Assembly (NCBI GenBank): GCA_028870315.1
Contig: JAGWPW010000096.1
Span: forward strand, 1 to 57,001
From: Sphingomonadales bacterium
Lineage (GTDB): Bacteria > Pseudomonadota > Alphaproteobacteria > Sphingomonadales > Sphingomonadaceae
DNA length: 57,001 nt
Direction: 5' to 3'
A model generated the notes under the pieces. That model had not been told where the DNA came from. It saw only the letters and a program-made list of their open reading frames with translations, and did no database searches. The position numbers were made by a program, and so were the translations under genes. Below are positions 45,895 through 54,951 of this stretch, piece by piece; position 1 is the stretch's first letter; every line of letters begins with the position of its first letter.

Positions 45895-46938
45895 CTATTG
45901 AAACGCGTAGGTGGTCAGCGCCGCGCCGTTGACATTGTTCGCGGCGTTGCCACCGTTGCCGCCGATGAGATTGTTGCCGGCGGTGAAGAAATTGCCCGTT
46001 CCCGAAACGATCTGATTGTTGATCCCGAACTGGCCGTTGTTGGTAACCAGCACCGCGCTGATCGCGACCGTCGTCGAGCCGGTGCCGTTGGTGTTGCCGA
46101 CGCCGATGCCGATGTTGCCGTTATGCGCGGCCTCCGCGGAATCGAAGATCACCCCCATGTCCGCGCCGCCGGGATTGGCGAGGGCGAAGCCGTACAGGCT
46201 GTTCTGGCTGGCGCTCGATCGCCTGATGGTGGCGTGGAGCCCACCACCGCTGGCGTTAGCCGCGGCGAAGGTGAAACCTGTATTGTTGCGGTTGGCGGTC
46301 ACATTGTCGATCACCATGCTGACCGACGGCGTCGCGGCCGGCAACTGGCTGTTCTGGGCGGTGGCGAGCGGATAGTAGAGCAGACCGCTGGCCTGGTTCT
46401 GGGGGTTCACGTTATCATCGAGATGGCTGTCGCGAATTTCGACGTTCACATGGTTTGTGGCGATGGCGAAAATTGCGATGCCGGCGGTGGTGAAATTGCG
46501 CGCGGTGCAGTTCTGGATGACGAGGCCGCCGCCGGTCACATAATTGACCCCTATTCCGCCCTGGCCCAACCCGTCCAGGGTCAACCCGTGCAGCAACACG
46601 ATGTCGCCCGGGTTGGCATGGACGGTGATCGCGCTGCCCGAGGTGGGCGTGATTCCGGCGGTGCCGGAGCCATCGTTGACGATCGAGACGGCTTTTGTGA
46701 TCGTCAGCACGCCGTAGCCGCCGGGATCGAGCACGTCGATCTCGCCACCGGCGATGACATGGTCGTGGGCATATTGGAAGGTACGGCATGGCGCGCTGGC
46801 GGCGCCGCAACTGCCCGAATCCACGCCTTTCGCGACCGAGACCCAGGCTTTGGTGACCGCCTGCGCGCGGACCGCGCTGCCCGATCCCAACAACGCGATA
46901 CCCGCCAGAAAGCCGGCCATCATCGATCTGTGCGCCAT
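45895..46938 (-). CDS. secreted right-handed parallel beta-helix protein
   Basis: A 347-residue exported protein. The signal peptide is residues 1 to about 24 (FLAGIALLGSGSAVRA then QA). The rest consists of beta-helix coils rich in Gly, Asn and Thr (GLTLDGLGQGGIGVNYV, GGLVIQNCTARNFTTAGIAI, VNVEIRDSHLDDNVN, FDSAEAAHNGNIGIGV). Such folds occur in pectate lyases, adhesins and polysaccharide-binding proteins, but no catalytic residues can be assigned. One Cys pair (GSCGAASAPC) may form a disulphide. The ATG at 46938 has GGGAGAG upstream; a strong promoter lies just upstream. It is divergent from the aminotransferase-flavoprotein gene. Confidence 0.8.
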   Translation of the reverse strand: MAHRSMMAGFLAGIALLGSGSAVRAQAVTKAWVSVAKGVDSGSCGAASAPCRTFQYAHDHVIAGGEIDVLDPGGYGVLTITKAVSIVNDGSGTAGITPTSGSAITVHANPGDIVLLHGLTLDGLGQGGIGVNYVTGGGLVIQNCTARNFTTAGIAIFAIATNHVNVEIRDSHLDDNVNPQNQASGLLYYPLATAQNSQLPAATPSVSMVIDNVTANRNNTGFTFAAANASGGGLHATIRRSSASQNSLYGFALANPGGADMGVIFDSAEAAHNGNIGIGVGNTNGTGSTTVAISAVLVTNNGQFGINNQIVSGTGNFFTAGNNLIGGNGGNAANNVNGAALTTYAFQ

Positions 46939-46968
46939 ATATTCTCTCCCCCCTGCCAAAACGATTGC

Positions 46969-46997
46969 ATTATCGAATTTCCTGCCGAACCCGTCAA
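46969..46997 (-). promoter_or_regulatory. strong sigma-70-type promoter of the beta-helix gene
   Basis: On the minus strand TTGACG (46997-46992) and GATAAT (46974-46969) are exactly 17 bases apart, the best promoter match in the window. Transcription would begin near 46962, leaving a leader of about 24 bases that contains the ribosome site. Confidence 0.65.
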
Positions 46998-47179
46998 TTC
47001 GGAAACGCCCTCGTTGCCCGGCTTGCAAGCACCTGGCGACAAGGCGCGGCGAAACCATCGGGCGTAACAACGCGGCGAATGGAAACGTGAGCGGCGAAGA
47101 TCTCATTATCTTATTCACGAATGCCATTAACCATAATCATTTTGGCTGCGCGTAACGCCATATTAGCCTTCGCGAGGGC

Positions 47180-49717
47180 ATGAATGCGGCTTCCATGGCC
47201 GCCCGAAACCTCCCGTCCAGGTCCGACCTGCCGCTGATCGCGCCCCGTCCGCCACGGCTCAGCGCGATGGGCGATGGCCTGCGCGCGATCGAGGCGCGCG
47301 GTATCTTCAGCAACGGTGGCCCGGTGGTGCGCGGCTTCGAGGCCGAGGCGCGCGCGCGGCTGTTCGGCGGGGCAGGCGATTGCCTTGCGGTCACCAATGC
47401 GACGCTGGGGCTGATGATCGCGCTGCGCCAGGCAACCGCGCACCGCCCGGGAGGGTTGGCGCTGATGCCGGCGCTGACCTTCGCCGCGACCGCGCAGGCG
47501 GCGATGTGGGCCGGGCTGACCCCGCTCGTCTGCGACATCGATCGCGCGCGCTGGATCGCCGATCCCGACCACGAGGAAGCGCTGCTCGCGCGGCACGGCG
47601 CCGCCGTCTCGGCGATCGTCCCCTATGCGACCTTCGGCCATCCGCTCGACCTTGATCGCTATGCCGCGCTGGCCGAAAGGCATGGCGTCGCGGTGGTGAT
47701 CGATGCCGCCGCCTCGCTGGGCTGCACGGGCGAGGACGGGCGCAATTTCGGCGCCGGCGCGCCCTTCGCGGTGGTCTATTCGATGCATGCCACCAAGACC
47801 TTCGCCACCGGCGAGGGCGGGCTGATCCATAGCGGCGATCGCGGTCTGGTGGCGGCGCTGCGCCAGATGAGCAATTTCGGCTTCGACGGTGACCGGCGCG
47901 CGCAGGTGCTGGGGATCAACGCCAAGCTGCCCGAGATCGCCGGGCTGATGGCGCTCGCCAAGCTCGACGAGCTGGAGGCGGTTGCCGCGCATCGCGCCGT
48001 GCTCGCCGACGCCTGGCGCGCCCTGCTGCCCGCCTGCGGGGCGCAGAGCGCGGCACCCGGCCGACAGACCTATCAGTTCTGGTCGGCGCTGCTGCCGCGC
48101 GAAATGGCGCCGCACCGCGCCGCGATCATCGCCCGGCTCGCTGACGAAGGCATCGGCGCGGGCCAGTATTTCAGCCCGCATCTTGGCGAGCAGCCGTTTC
48201 TCCAGTCGGGCGCGTGGATCGAACCCACCCCGGTTGCCGATGATATCGCGGCCCGGCTTTTGTCGCTGCCGATCACCGACGGCATGGCGATCGCCGATGT
48301 CGAACGCGCCTGCGCCGCGCTTGGCGCGGCGATCGCCGGGCTGCGCCCCGATCGGGCGCGCCGCGCCGCGAGGGTCGCGCGGCCGCCGCAGGTCGAGACC
48401 GCGCTGATCGGCGGCGGTCCGGCCGGCACCGCGGTGCTGACCGCGCTCAGCAAGCACGGGCGGCTTGAGGAATGCGCGCGGCGCGGCCTTGCGATCATCG
48501 AGCGCGACGACCGGCTCGGCCGGGGCGCGCTTGGCACTTATGCGGTCCGCTCCGACACCACCGCCGAAACCTTCCTCAGCGCGGTTCGCGACCATCCGCA
48601 GGCCGCGCTCGCCGCGCTCGCCGGGCATCGCGCTGCGCAGGCCCTCGCCGCGCATGCCGATGCGCCCGGCGCGCCGCTCGTCGAGGCGGGCGCCTTTGTC
48701 GAGGCGACCGGCGAGCGGCTCGGGCGGATCGTCGCTTGCGCCGGCGCGACGATGATGACCGGGCACCGCGCGATCGCCGCGCATCGCCTTGCCGGCGATC
48801 TGTGGCGCACCGTGACCGTCGATCGCGGCGGCGCCGAGCATGCGGTGATCTCTGCCAATATCGTAATCGCGACCGGCGGCTATCAGAGCCACGCCGATAC
48901 CACGCGGCTGCGGGTCGCGGGCGCCCCGCTCGGCGCGCTTGCCGGCCCGCGGCTGATGCTGGCCGATGCAGTGATGCGGGTCGGCGGCCTTGCCGCGGTG
49001 CGCCAGCGCCTCGCGAGCCTGCCTGCGCCGCGCATCGTCGTCATCGGCGGCTCGACCAGCGCGATCGCCTCGGCCAACCTGCTGCTGACCGCGGCGCCGG
49101 CGCTGCCGCTGGGGCCGGGTGCGATCACCGTGCTCCATCGCCGCCCGCTGCGCCCCTTCTATCCCTCGCGCGAGGCGGCGCTTGCCGATGGCTTCGGCGA
49201 TTTCACCGAGGAGGACATCTGCCCTGTCAGCGGCTTTGTCTATCGGCTCGGCGGGCTGCGGCTCGAATCGCGCGAACTCGTGCTGCGCATGCTCGGCATC
49301 GGCGGGCGCGTTCCCGAACCGCGGATCGCGCTCCATCGCCTCGCGGGCGAGGCCGATGCCGAGGCGCGGGCGCTGATTGCCGGCGCCGATCTCGTCATCG
49401 CCGCGACCGGCTATCGCCCGCATGCGCTGCCGCTTCACGATCTTTCCGGCGCGCGCATCGCGCTTGCCTGCGAGGGCGCCGAGCCGGGGCCGCTGGTCGA
49501 TCGCCACTGCCGGGTGATCGATGCGCATGGCCAGCCGGTGCGCGGCGCCTGGGGCATCGGGCTTGCGGCGGGCTTCGTGCCCTGGGGCAGCCTCGGCGGC
49601 GAGCCGAGCTTTCGCGGCAAGGCCAACGGGCTGTGGCTGTGGCAGAACGATGTCGGGATGATGATCGGCGAAGCGCTGCTTTCAGCGCATGGCGGTGCGG
49701 GCAGCGCGGTGGCATGA
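47180..49717 (+). CDS. fusion of DegT-type PLP aminotransferase and flavin monooxygenase-like domain
   Basis: An 845-residue protein with two enzyme halves. Residues 1 to about 395 are a DegT/DnrJ/EryC1/StrS-type aminotransferase: Asp175 in VVIDAAASLGC contacts the PLP pyridine, and Lys206 in SMHATKTFATGEGG is the Schiff-base Lys. After an Arg-rich linker (391-402), residues 405-845 form an FAD/NAD(P) module: GGGPAG (411-416), a second Rossmann turn VIGGSTSAIASANLL near 621, and ADLVIAATGYRP near 735, close to the D-x3-(L/F)-ATGY motif of N-hydroxylating monooxygenases. It might aminate a keto compound and then oxidise the amine. An in-frame ATG at 47195 is an alternative start. It overlaps the GT2 gene by four bases. 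Confidence 0.85.
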   Translation: MNAASMAARNLPSRSDLPLIAPRPPRLSAMGDGLRAIEARGIFSNGGPVVRGFEAEARARLFGGAGDCLAVTNATLGLMIALRQATAHRPGGLALMPALTFAATAQAAMWAGLTPLVCDIDRARWIADPDHEEALLARHGAAVSAIVPYATFGHPLDLDRYAALAERHGVAVVIDAAASLGCTGEDGRNFGAGAPFAVVYSMHATKTFATGEGGLIHSGDRGLVAALRQMSNFGFDGDRRAQVLGINAKLPEIAGLMALAKLDELEAVAAHRAVLADAWRALLPACGAQSAAPGRQTYQFWSALLPREMAPHRAAIIARLADEGIGAGQYFSPHLGEQPFLQSGAWIEPTPVADDIAARLLSLPITDGMAIADVERACAALGAAIAGLRPDRARRAARVARPPQVETALIGGGPAGTAVLTALSKHGRLEECARRGLAIIERDDRLGRGALGTYAVRSDTTAETFLSAVRDHPQAALAALAGHRAAQALAAHADAPGAPLVEAGAFVEATGERLGRIVACAGATMMTGHRAIAAHRLAGDLWRTVTVDRGGAEHAVISANIVIATGGYQSHADTTRLRVAGAPLGALAGPRLMLADAVMRVGGLAAVRQRLASLPAPRIVVIGGSTSAIASANLLLTAAPALPLGPGAITVLHRRPLRPFYPSREAALADGFGDFTEEDICPVSGFVYRLGGLRLESRELVLRMLGIGGRVPEPRIALHRLAGEADAEARALIAGADLVIAATGYRPHALPLHDLSGARIALACEGAEPGPLVDRHCRVIDAHGQPVRGAWGIGLAAGFVPWGSLGGEPSFRGKANGLWLWQNDVGMMIGEALLSAHGGAGSAVA

Positions 49718-50766
49718 GCGCGCCGGCGATCAGCGTGCTCGTGCCCGCCTACGACGGCGCGGCGCTGATCGGCGAGACCATCGCCAGCGTGCTGGCGCAG
49801 AGCGATCCCGATTTCGAGGTGATCGTCGTCGATGACTGCTCGCGCGATGACACGCTCGCGCGGCTGCGGGCGATCGGCGACCGGCGGCTGCGGGTCATCG
49901 CGGCCGAGCGCAATGGCGGGCCGGTCGCCGCGCGCAACCGCGCCTTCGCCGAGGCACGCGGGCGCTATATCGCCGGGCTCGACCAGGATGATCTGTGCCA
50001 CCCGCAACGCTTCGCCGCGCAGCGCGCCTTCCTCGATGCGCATCCCGAGGTGGTGCTGGTGGCGAGCCAGGTCGACTATCGCGAAGGCAGCACGGTGCTG
50101 CCGCCGCGCGAGCCGCATCGCAGCGCGCCCGCGCTGATCGACTGGCAACTGCATTTCGGCAATCCGCTGGTCTGGTCCTCGGTGATGTTCCGCGCCGCGC
50201 CGGCGCGCGCTCTCGGCACATTCGAACGCGAGGAGCGGCTCTATGCCGAGGATTTTGATTTCTATCACCGGCTGGGCGCCCTTGGCGCGATCGCGCGGAT
50301 CGACCAGCCGCTCCTGACCTATCGCATTCACGAAGGCGGCGCCTCGAAGCATTCGGCGGCACGGATGATCGCCAGCGCGACCGCGGTGCTCGCCGAGCGC
50401 TACCAGCCGGTGTTCGGGATCGAGGCCGATGACGCGGCGCGGCTGGTGGTCGGCCATTTCGCCAGCGGCAATCCGGTGCCCGACGCCGCGGTGCTCGCCC
50501 GGCTGGCGGGGACCGTCGCGCGCGTCCATGAGCATTTCCTTGCGACGCGCCCGCCCGATGCAGCCGCGCTCGCGCTCATCATGGGCGAATATTCGCGCCG
50601 CTGGTGGCAGGTCGCCACCGCCAGCGTGCGCGCCGGTCGCGTCCCGCTGCCGCTGGCGCTGGGTGCGCGCCCGAGCGGGGTGGCGCTGAGCGATGCCGGC
50701 GTGGTGCGCGCGGCAACCTCGGCGGTGCTGGGCCATTGCCGCGCGATGAAACGCCGGGCAGGGTGA
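49714..50766 (+). CDS. glycosyltransferase family 2 protein
   Basis: A 350-residue GT-A fold glycosyltransferase, cytosolic or membrane-associated but without a transmembrane segment. It shows the nucleotide-sugar start ISVLVPAYDGAALIGETIAS, VIVVDDCSRDDT with the first Asp pair, the metal-binding LDQDDL, and EDFDFYHRLG as the likely catalytic-base region. It overlaps the fusion gene (ATGA), so the two should be co-translated; the transferred sugar may be the product of that fusion or a common sugar. The C-terminal 100 residues are helical and not recognised. Confidence 0.88.
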   Translation: MSAPAISVLVPAYDGAALIGETIASVLAQSDPDFEVIVVDDCSRDDTLARLRAIGDRRLRVIAAERNGGPVAARNRAFAEARGRYIAGLDQDDLCHPQRFAAQRAFLDAHPEVVLVASQVDYREGSTVLPPREPHRSAPALIDWQLHFGNPLVWSSVMFRAAPARALGTFEREERLYAEDFDFYHRLGALGAIARIDQPLLTYRIHEGGASKHSAARMIASATAVLAERYQPVFGIEADDAARLVVGHFASGNPVPDAAVLARLAGTVARVHEHFLATRPPDAAALALIMGEYSRRWWQVATASVRAGRVPLPLALGARPSGVALSDAGVVRAATSAVLGHCRAMKRRAG

Positions 50767-50867
50767 ATGCAGTCATTTACCTGCTATTATGGATATCATT
50801 TGTCGTGAGTGATGAGTTTTTATATAAATATATAAGATTAAAACTACGAAAAATCTTCGAGGCTTAA
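50763..50867 (+). CDS. possible 34-residue small membrane peptide
   Basis: A GTG at 50763 overlaps the glycosyltransferase stop (GTGA) and opens a 34-residue frame: a hydrophobic segment AVIYLLLWISFVV followed by a basic tail KYIRLKLRKIFEA. It is A+T-rich with codons (TTA, ATA, AGA) that the neighbours avoid, and it overlaps the end of the convergent ABC ATPase. The overlap and the membrane-like layout speak for it; composition and shortness speak against it. No family recognised. Confidence 0.3.
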   Translation: MNAVIYLLLWISFVVSDEFLYKYIRLKLRKIFEA

Positions 50868-52151
50868 TCTCTCCGTTTCTTCATCGTAGCTGAGAATTTC
50901 TGCGTAGCGACCCCAAGTTATTACTGTCCTCAGCGTCGTTTCGGCATATTCCTCGGACATATAGTCTTCGAGTTCGCTACGGAATCGATCGAGCGGGGCG
51001 ATGTGGTTCGGGCGTTCGTTGAGCACGCGGCGGATGAGGCGGATCAGCGGCACATGTGCTTCGAGCCGCTCGGCAAAGAGCCGCTTGCGGTGGTCGGTGT
51101 CGGCCTCGGCGAACAGCCGGCCGCCGTCGGTGACGCGGATGGTGCCCGCTTCCATCTCGCCGAAGCGCAGCAACTGGATCAGTTCGGCGATCGGGAACAG
51201 CTCGTCCACTTCGAGCTGGAGGGCGCGCGCGATGTCCGAAAGTTCGACACGCGCGGGCGCGCCCGGCTGCGCCAGCGCTTCGAGCAGCCCTGCCATCTCG
51301 TTGGTCGAGACGTCGGGCAGCACCATGCCGATGCCTGTGCCGGGAATGCCCTCGATGGTCGGCGAATGCGGGTCCTGGCGCTTGGTCATCAGCGCGTAGA
51401 TTTCGCCGACATGCTTGCGAAAGCCCGGATCGAGGCGGTTGCGCGGATGGGGCAGGCGGATGTCGATTTCGAGCGCGATCCGTCCGGGGTTGGGCGAAAG
51501 CACGATGACGCGGTCGCACATCAGCACCGCTTCCTCGATGTTGTGCGTCACCATCAACGCCGATTTGATCGGCAGCCGTCCTTCGATCCACAGGTCGATG
51601 AGGTCGGTGCGCAGCGTTTCGGCGGTGAGCACGTCGAGCGCCGAGAACGGCTCGTCGAGCAGCAGGATGTCGGGATGGACGACCAGCGCGCGGGCCAAGC
51701 CGACACGCTGGCGCATCCCGCCCGACAATTCCTTGGGATAGGCGGTCTCGAAACCGTCGAGGCCGATGAGGTCGATCGCCGAAAGCGCGCGCTCGCGCCG
51801 CACGGCGGCGGCGACGCCGATCGCCTCCAGCCCCAGCTCGACGTTCTCCATCACCGTCAGCCAGGGAAACAGCGCGAAGGTCTGGAAGACCATGGCAACG
51901 CCCGGCACCGGGCCGGTGACGGTGCCGCCACGGAACAGCACATCGCCCGAACTCGGCGCGATCAGCCCCGAGACGATGCGCAGGATCGTCGATTTGCCGC
52001 TGCCCGAGCGGCCGAGCAGGCCGACGATCTGGTTCTCGCGCAGCGACAGGTTGATCCCGTCGAGCACCAGAAGGTCGGAGGTGCCGCCCTTGCGATAGGC
52101 CTGCGTCACGTCGCGCAGGCGCAGCAGCGGTTCGGGCGCGGGGTCGAGCAT
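50844..52151 (-). CDS. ABC transporter ATPase with C-terminal AAA-associated domain
   Basis: A 435-residue ATPase of the nitrate/sulfonate/taurine type. Walker A is GRSGSGKST (47-55), Q-loop Gln90, signature LSGGMRQR (142-149), Walker B ILLLDEPF (162-169) and switch His203 in VTHN. The ATPase ends near residue 265. The extra 170 residues (from about 285, ALAQPGAPARVELSDIARAL, ELIQLLRFGEMEAG) match the AAA-associated C-terminal domain found on a subset of these ATPases, probably a regulatory or docking part. Start: ATG at 52151, 35 bases after the permease gene. Confidence 0.9.
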   Translation of the reverse strand: MLDPAPEPLLRLRDVTQAYRKGGTSDLLVLDGINLSLRENQIVGLLGRSGSGKSTILRIVSGLIAPSSGDVLFRGGTVTGPVPGVAMVFQTFALFPWLTVMENVELGLEAIGVAAAVRRERALSAIDLIGLDGFETAYPKELSGGMRQRVGLARALVVHPDILLLDEPFSALDVLTAETLRTDLIDLWIEGRLPIKSALMVTHNIEEAVLMCDRVIVLSPNPGRIALEIDIRLPHPRNRLDPGFRKHVGEIYALMTKRQDPHSPTIEGIPGTGIGMVLPDVSTNEMAGLLEALAQPGAPARVELSDIARALQLEVDELFPIAELIQLLRFGEMEAGTIRVTDGGRLFAEADTDHRKRLFAERLEAHVPLIRLIRRVLNERPNHIAPLDRFRSELEDYMSEEYAETTLRTVITWGRYAEILSYDEETERLSLEDFS

Positions 52152-52186
52152 CAGGATCTTCCTTGCTGGTCGGCTGGCTTGTCGGG

Positions 52187-53920
52187 TCAGTCGAAACGGA
52201 GCCGGCGGCCGGCATATTCGTAAAGCGGGCGCCAGAGCAGGCGGTTGGTGGCGATCACATAGGCCGACATCACCGCCACCCCCAGCACCACGCGCCGGTA
52301 ATCGCCCAGCTTGGTGGCATCGGCGATATAGGCGCCAAGGCCGTGCGCATGAAGCCGGGTCGGACCCCAGTTGACCACCTCGGCAACGATGCTCGCGTTC
52401 CACGAGCCGCCCGAAGCGGTGATCGCGCCGGTGACGTAATAGGGGAAGATTCCCGGCAGCATGACCTTGGTCCACCAGCGCCGGCCCCTGATCCCGAAAT
52501 TGGCCGAAACCTCGCGCAGATCGCCTGGAAACACGCTTGCCCCGGCGATGACGTTGAACAGGATGTACCACTGCGTGCCGAGGATCATCAGCGGGCTGAG
52601 CCAGATGTCGGCGCTGCCGTGCAGCCGCACGATCAGCACCACCGCGATCGGAAACAGCAGATTGGCGGGGAAGGCGGCGGCGAACTGCACCACGCTTTGC
52701 ACGCGCCGCGCCCAGGACGGGCGCAGCCCGATCCACACGCCCACCGGCACCCACAGCAGCGATGCGAGCAGGATCAGCACCAGCACCCGCAGAAAGGTCA
52801 AGGCGCCGAGTTCGACCGCTTCGACGAGATCGGCAAGCCGCAGGCTGGTCGCAAGATAGCTCACCATCCGCCACAGCGACCAGCCGAGGCCCGCGGCGAC
52901 CATCCCGTACCATACGATGTCGAAGGCAAGGTTGAGCTCGCGCGGGCGCGTCTGGCGGGTGACGCGCCGCGCGCGGCCCAGCCGCAAACCGGCGCCGAGA
53001 TCGAGCAGCCGGCCCACGGGCGCGAGCAGCGCGCGCATGAGGCGCGTGCGCTGCACCAGCTTCAGCGCCCAGGGATCGTCGGGTGCCTCGGTCGCGGTCT
53101 GCTCGAACTTGAACTTGTCGGCCCAGGCGACGAGCGGGCGGAACAGCAGCTGGTCATAGGCGAGGATCACCGCCGTCATCGCGAGGATCGCCCAGGCAAC
53201 GCCCCTCAGGTCGCGGGCATCGAGCGCGGCGGCGACATAGGAGCCGATGCCGGGCAAGGCGACGGTGTTCGAGCCGACCGAGATCGCTTCGGAGGCGACG
53301 ACCATGAACCAGCCGCCCGACATCGACATCATCGCGTTCCACACGAGGCCCGGCATGCCCAGCGGCACTTCGAGCCGCCAGAAGCGCTGCCAGCTCGACA
53401 GCTGGAAATTGGTCGCCGCCTCCTCGAGGTCGCCGGGGACGGTGGTCAGCGCCTGGTAGAAGCTGAAGGCCATGTTCCAGGCCTGGCTGGTGAAGATGAC
53501 GAAGACCGCGGCGAATTCGACCCCGAGCACGCTGCCGGGAAACAGCGCCATGAAGGCGGTGACGGTGAAGGTGAGGAAGCCCAGGATCGGCACCGATTGC
53601 AGGATGTCGAGCAGCGGGATCAGGATCTGGCCGGCGCGCGCGCTCTTCGCCGCAAGCGGCGCATAGGTGAAGGTGAACAGGATCGAGGCCATCATCGCCG
53701 CCGCCATGCGCATGACGGTGCGGACCGCATAGCCGGGCAGCGCCCAGGGCGACAGGCTGATGCTGGCGCGTTCGAGCGTGGCGATCGGCATCACCGTGCC
53801 ATGCGCGCCATGCGCCACCGCCGCGAGCACGGCGATGATGAGCGCAAAGGCAAAGCCGTCCCACAGATTGGGCTGCGCGCGTTTGGCGATCAGGCCGACG
53901 GGCGAACTGATTTCGGTCAC
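52187..53920 (-). CDS. double ABC transporter permease (two fused BPD_transp_1 domains)
   Basis: A 577-residue inner-membrane protein made of two permease domains in one chain. Each has its own EAA loop: EEAATNFQLSSWQRFWRLEV in the first and EVSANFGIRGRRWWTKVML in the second, joined by a cytosolic linker with a basic stretch (about 280-330). Eleven or twelve hydrophobic segments are visible. With the next-gene ATPase it forms an importer of the nitrate/taurine type, but no substrate-binding protein is encoded here. Start: GTG at 53920 (VTEISSPV); another GTG four codons upstream is possible. The 188-base gap upstream has a GGCTGC-TTT-GCAGCC hairpin (53954-53968). Confidence 0.88.
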   Translation of the reverse strand: MTEISSPVGLIAKRAQPNLWDGFAFALIIAVLAAVAHGAHGTVMPIATLERASISLSPWALPGYAVRTVMRMAAAMMASILFTFTYAPLAAKSARAGQILIPLLDILQSVPILGFLTFTVTAFMALFPGSVLGVEFAAVFVIFTSQAWNMAFSFYQALTTVPGDLEEAATNFQLSSWQRFWRLEVPLGMPGLVWNAMMSMSGGWFMVVASEAISVGSNTVALPGIGSYVAAALDARDLRGVAWAILAMTAVILAYDQLLFRPLVAWADKFKFEQTATEAPDDPWALKLVQRTRLMRALLAPVGRLLDLGAGLRLGRARRVTRQTRPRELNLAFDIVWYGMVAAGLGWSLWRMVSYLATSLRLADLVEAVELGALTFLRVLVLILLASLLWVPVGVWIGLRPSWARRVQSVVQFAAAFPANLLFPIAVVLIVRLHGSADIWLSPLMILGTQWYILFNVIAGASVFPGDLREVSANFGIRGRRWWTKVMLPGIFPYYVTGAITASGGSWNASIVAEVVNWGPTRLHAHGLGAYIADATKLGDYRRVVLGVAVMSAYVIATNRLLWRPLYEYAGRRLRFD

Positions 53921-54108
53921 TGCGCCTGCCACTCCTTCGCCGCCGCCGGCTCTGGCTGCTTTGCAGCCGCAGCCCGGATTGGCAAGCCGCAGGCTGGGCT
54001 CGCGCCGCCGCGATCTCAACAGGGGCGGGTTGCGGTTTTGTGACAGGCTCCGGAGTGCGAGTGGCGGGCAATAGTCGTCTGGCGCGACTTGCGCCGGTCG
54101 GGCACGGA

Positions 54109-54951
54109 TCAGTTCATCAGCAGGATCGAGATGCGCCGGTTGCGCGGGTCGCCCGGATTGTCGGCGATCAGCGGCTCGCGATCGGCCACCCCCTCGATGC
54201 GGCGGAAGCGCGCTTCGCCGAGGCCGTCGCGCATCAGCGCCTGGCGGGTGGCCTCGGCGCGGCCGGCCGAAAGCGACCAGTTGTTGAGCCCCGGCCCGCC
54301 GCGCCATTGCAGCGCATCGGTATGGCCGCGGATCGTGAGCCCGCCCGGCTCGCCGCGCACGGTGTCGGCGATCGCGCCGAGCAGCGCCGTGGCATCGGCG
54401 GTGAGCACCGTCGTGCCGAGCTCGAACATCGAGAAATCGGCGTCATCGACAAGGTCGATTCGTACCCCCTCGGAGGTGGGGACCAGCCGGACGACCGGCT
54501 TCAACTGGCGCAATTGCTCGCTCGCCGCCATCTTGGCTTCGAGCCGCTGGCGCATGTCGGTGACGCGGTGCAGCGCCGAGCCACCCTCCTTCGCGCCGCC
54601 GGTCGCATCGCGCGGGATGGTGATCGCCCTTGTCCCGGTCTGGCCGCCGCGATGCGGATAATTGTCGGCATCGGTGATCGACGAGCCGCCGAGCAGCCCG
54701 TTCGATCCCGCGCTTTCCTCCTTCATCTTGACCAGCGTCGGGGTGAAATAATCGGCGATGCCCTTGCGCTGCTTCTCGGTGGTCGCGCCGAGCAGCCAGA
54801 GCAGCAGGAAGAAGGCCATCATCGCGGTCACGAAATCGGCATAGGCGACCTTCCAGGCGCCGCCGTGATGGCCCGCGGCAACGACGGTGATCTTCCTGAC
54901 GATGATCGGCGGCGGCGGCTCGTTGCGGCCGCGCTTCTGCGGGGCAGCCAC
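54109..54951 (-). CDS. motB: flagellar motor stator protein MotB
   Basis: A 280-residue stator subunit anchored to peptidoglycan. The single membrane segment DFVTAMMAFFLLLWLLG includes Asp39, the proton-binding residue. After a plug and linker, the C-terminal OmpA-like domain (about 170-280) has TIRGHTDAL and the RRISILLMN end. Start: a GTG at 54951 directly abutting the motA stop (TAGGTG), with GGGGA as ribosome site inside motA. It works with MotA to turn the flagellar rotor. Confidence 0.94.
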   Translation of the reverse strand: MAAPQKRGRNEPPPPIIVRKITVVAAGHHGGAWKVAYADFVTAMMAFFLLLWLLGATTEKQRKGIADYFTPTLVKMKEESAGSNGLLGGSSITDADNYPHRGGQTGTRAITIPRDATGGAKEGGSALHRVTDMRQRLEAKMAASEQLRQLKPVVRLVPTSEGVRIDLVDDADFSMFELGTTVLTADATALLGAIADTVRGEPGGLTIRGHTDALQWRGGPGLNNWSLSAGRAEATRQALMRDGLGEARFRRIEGVADREPLIADNPGDPRNRRISILLMN

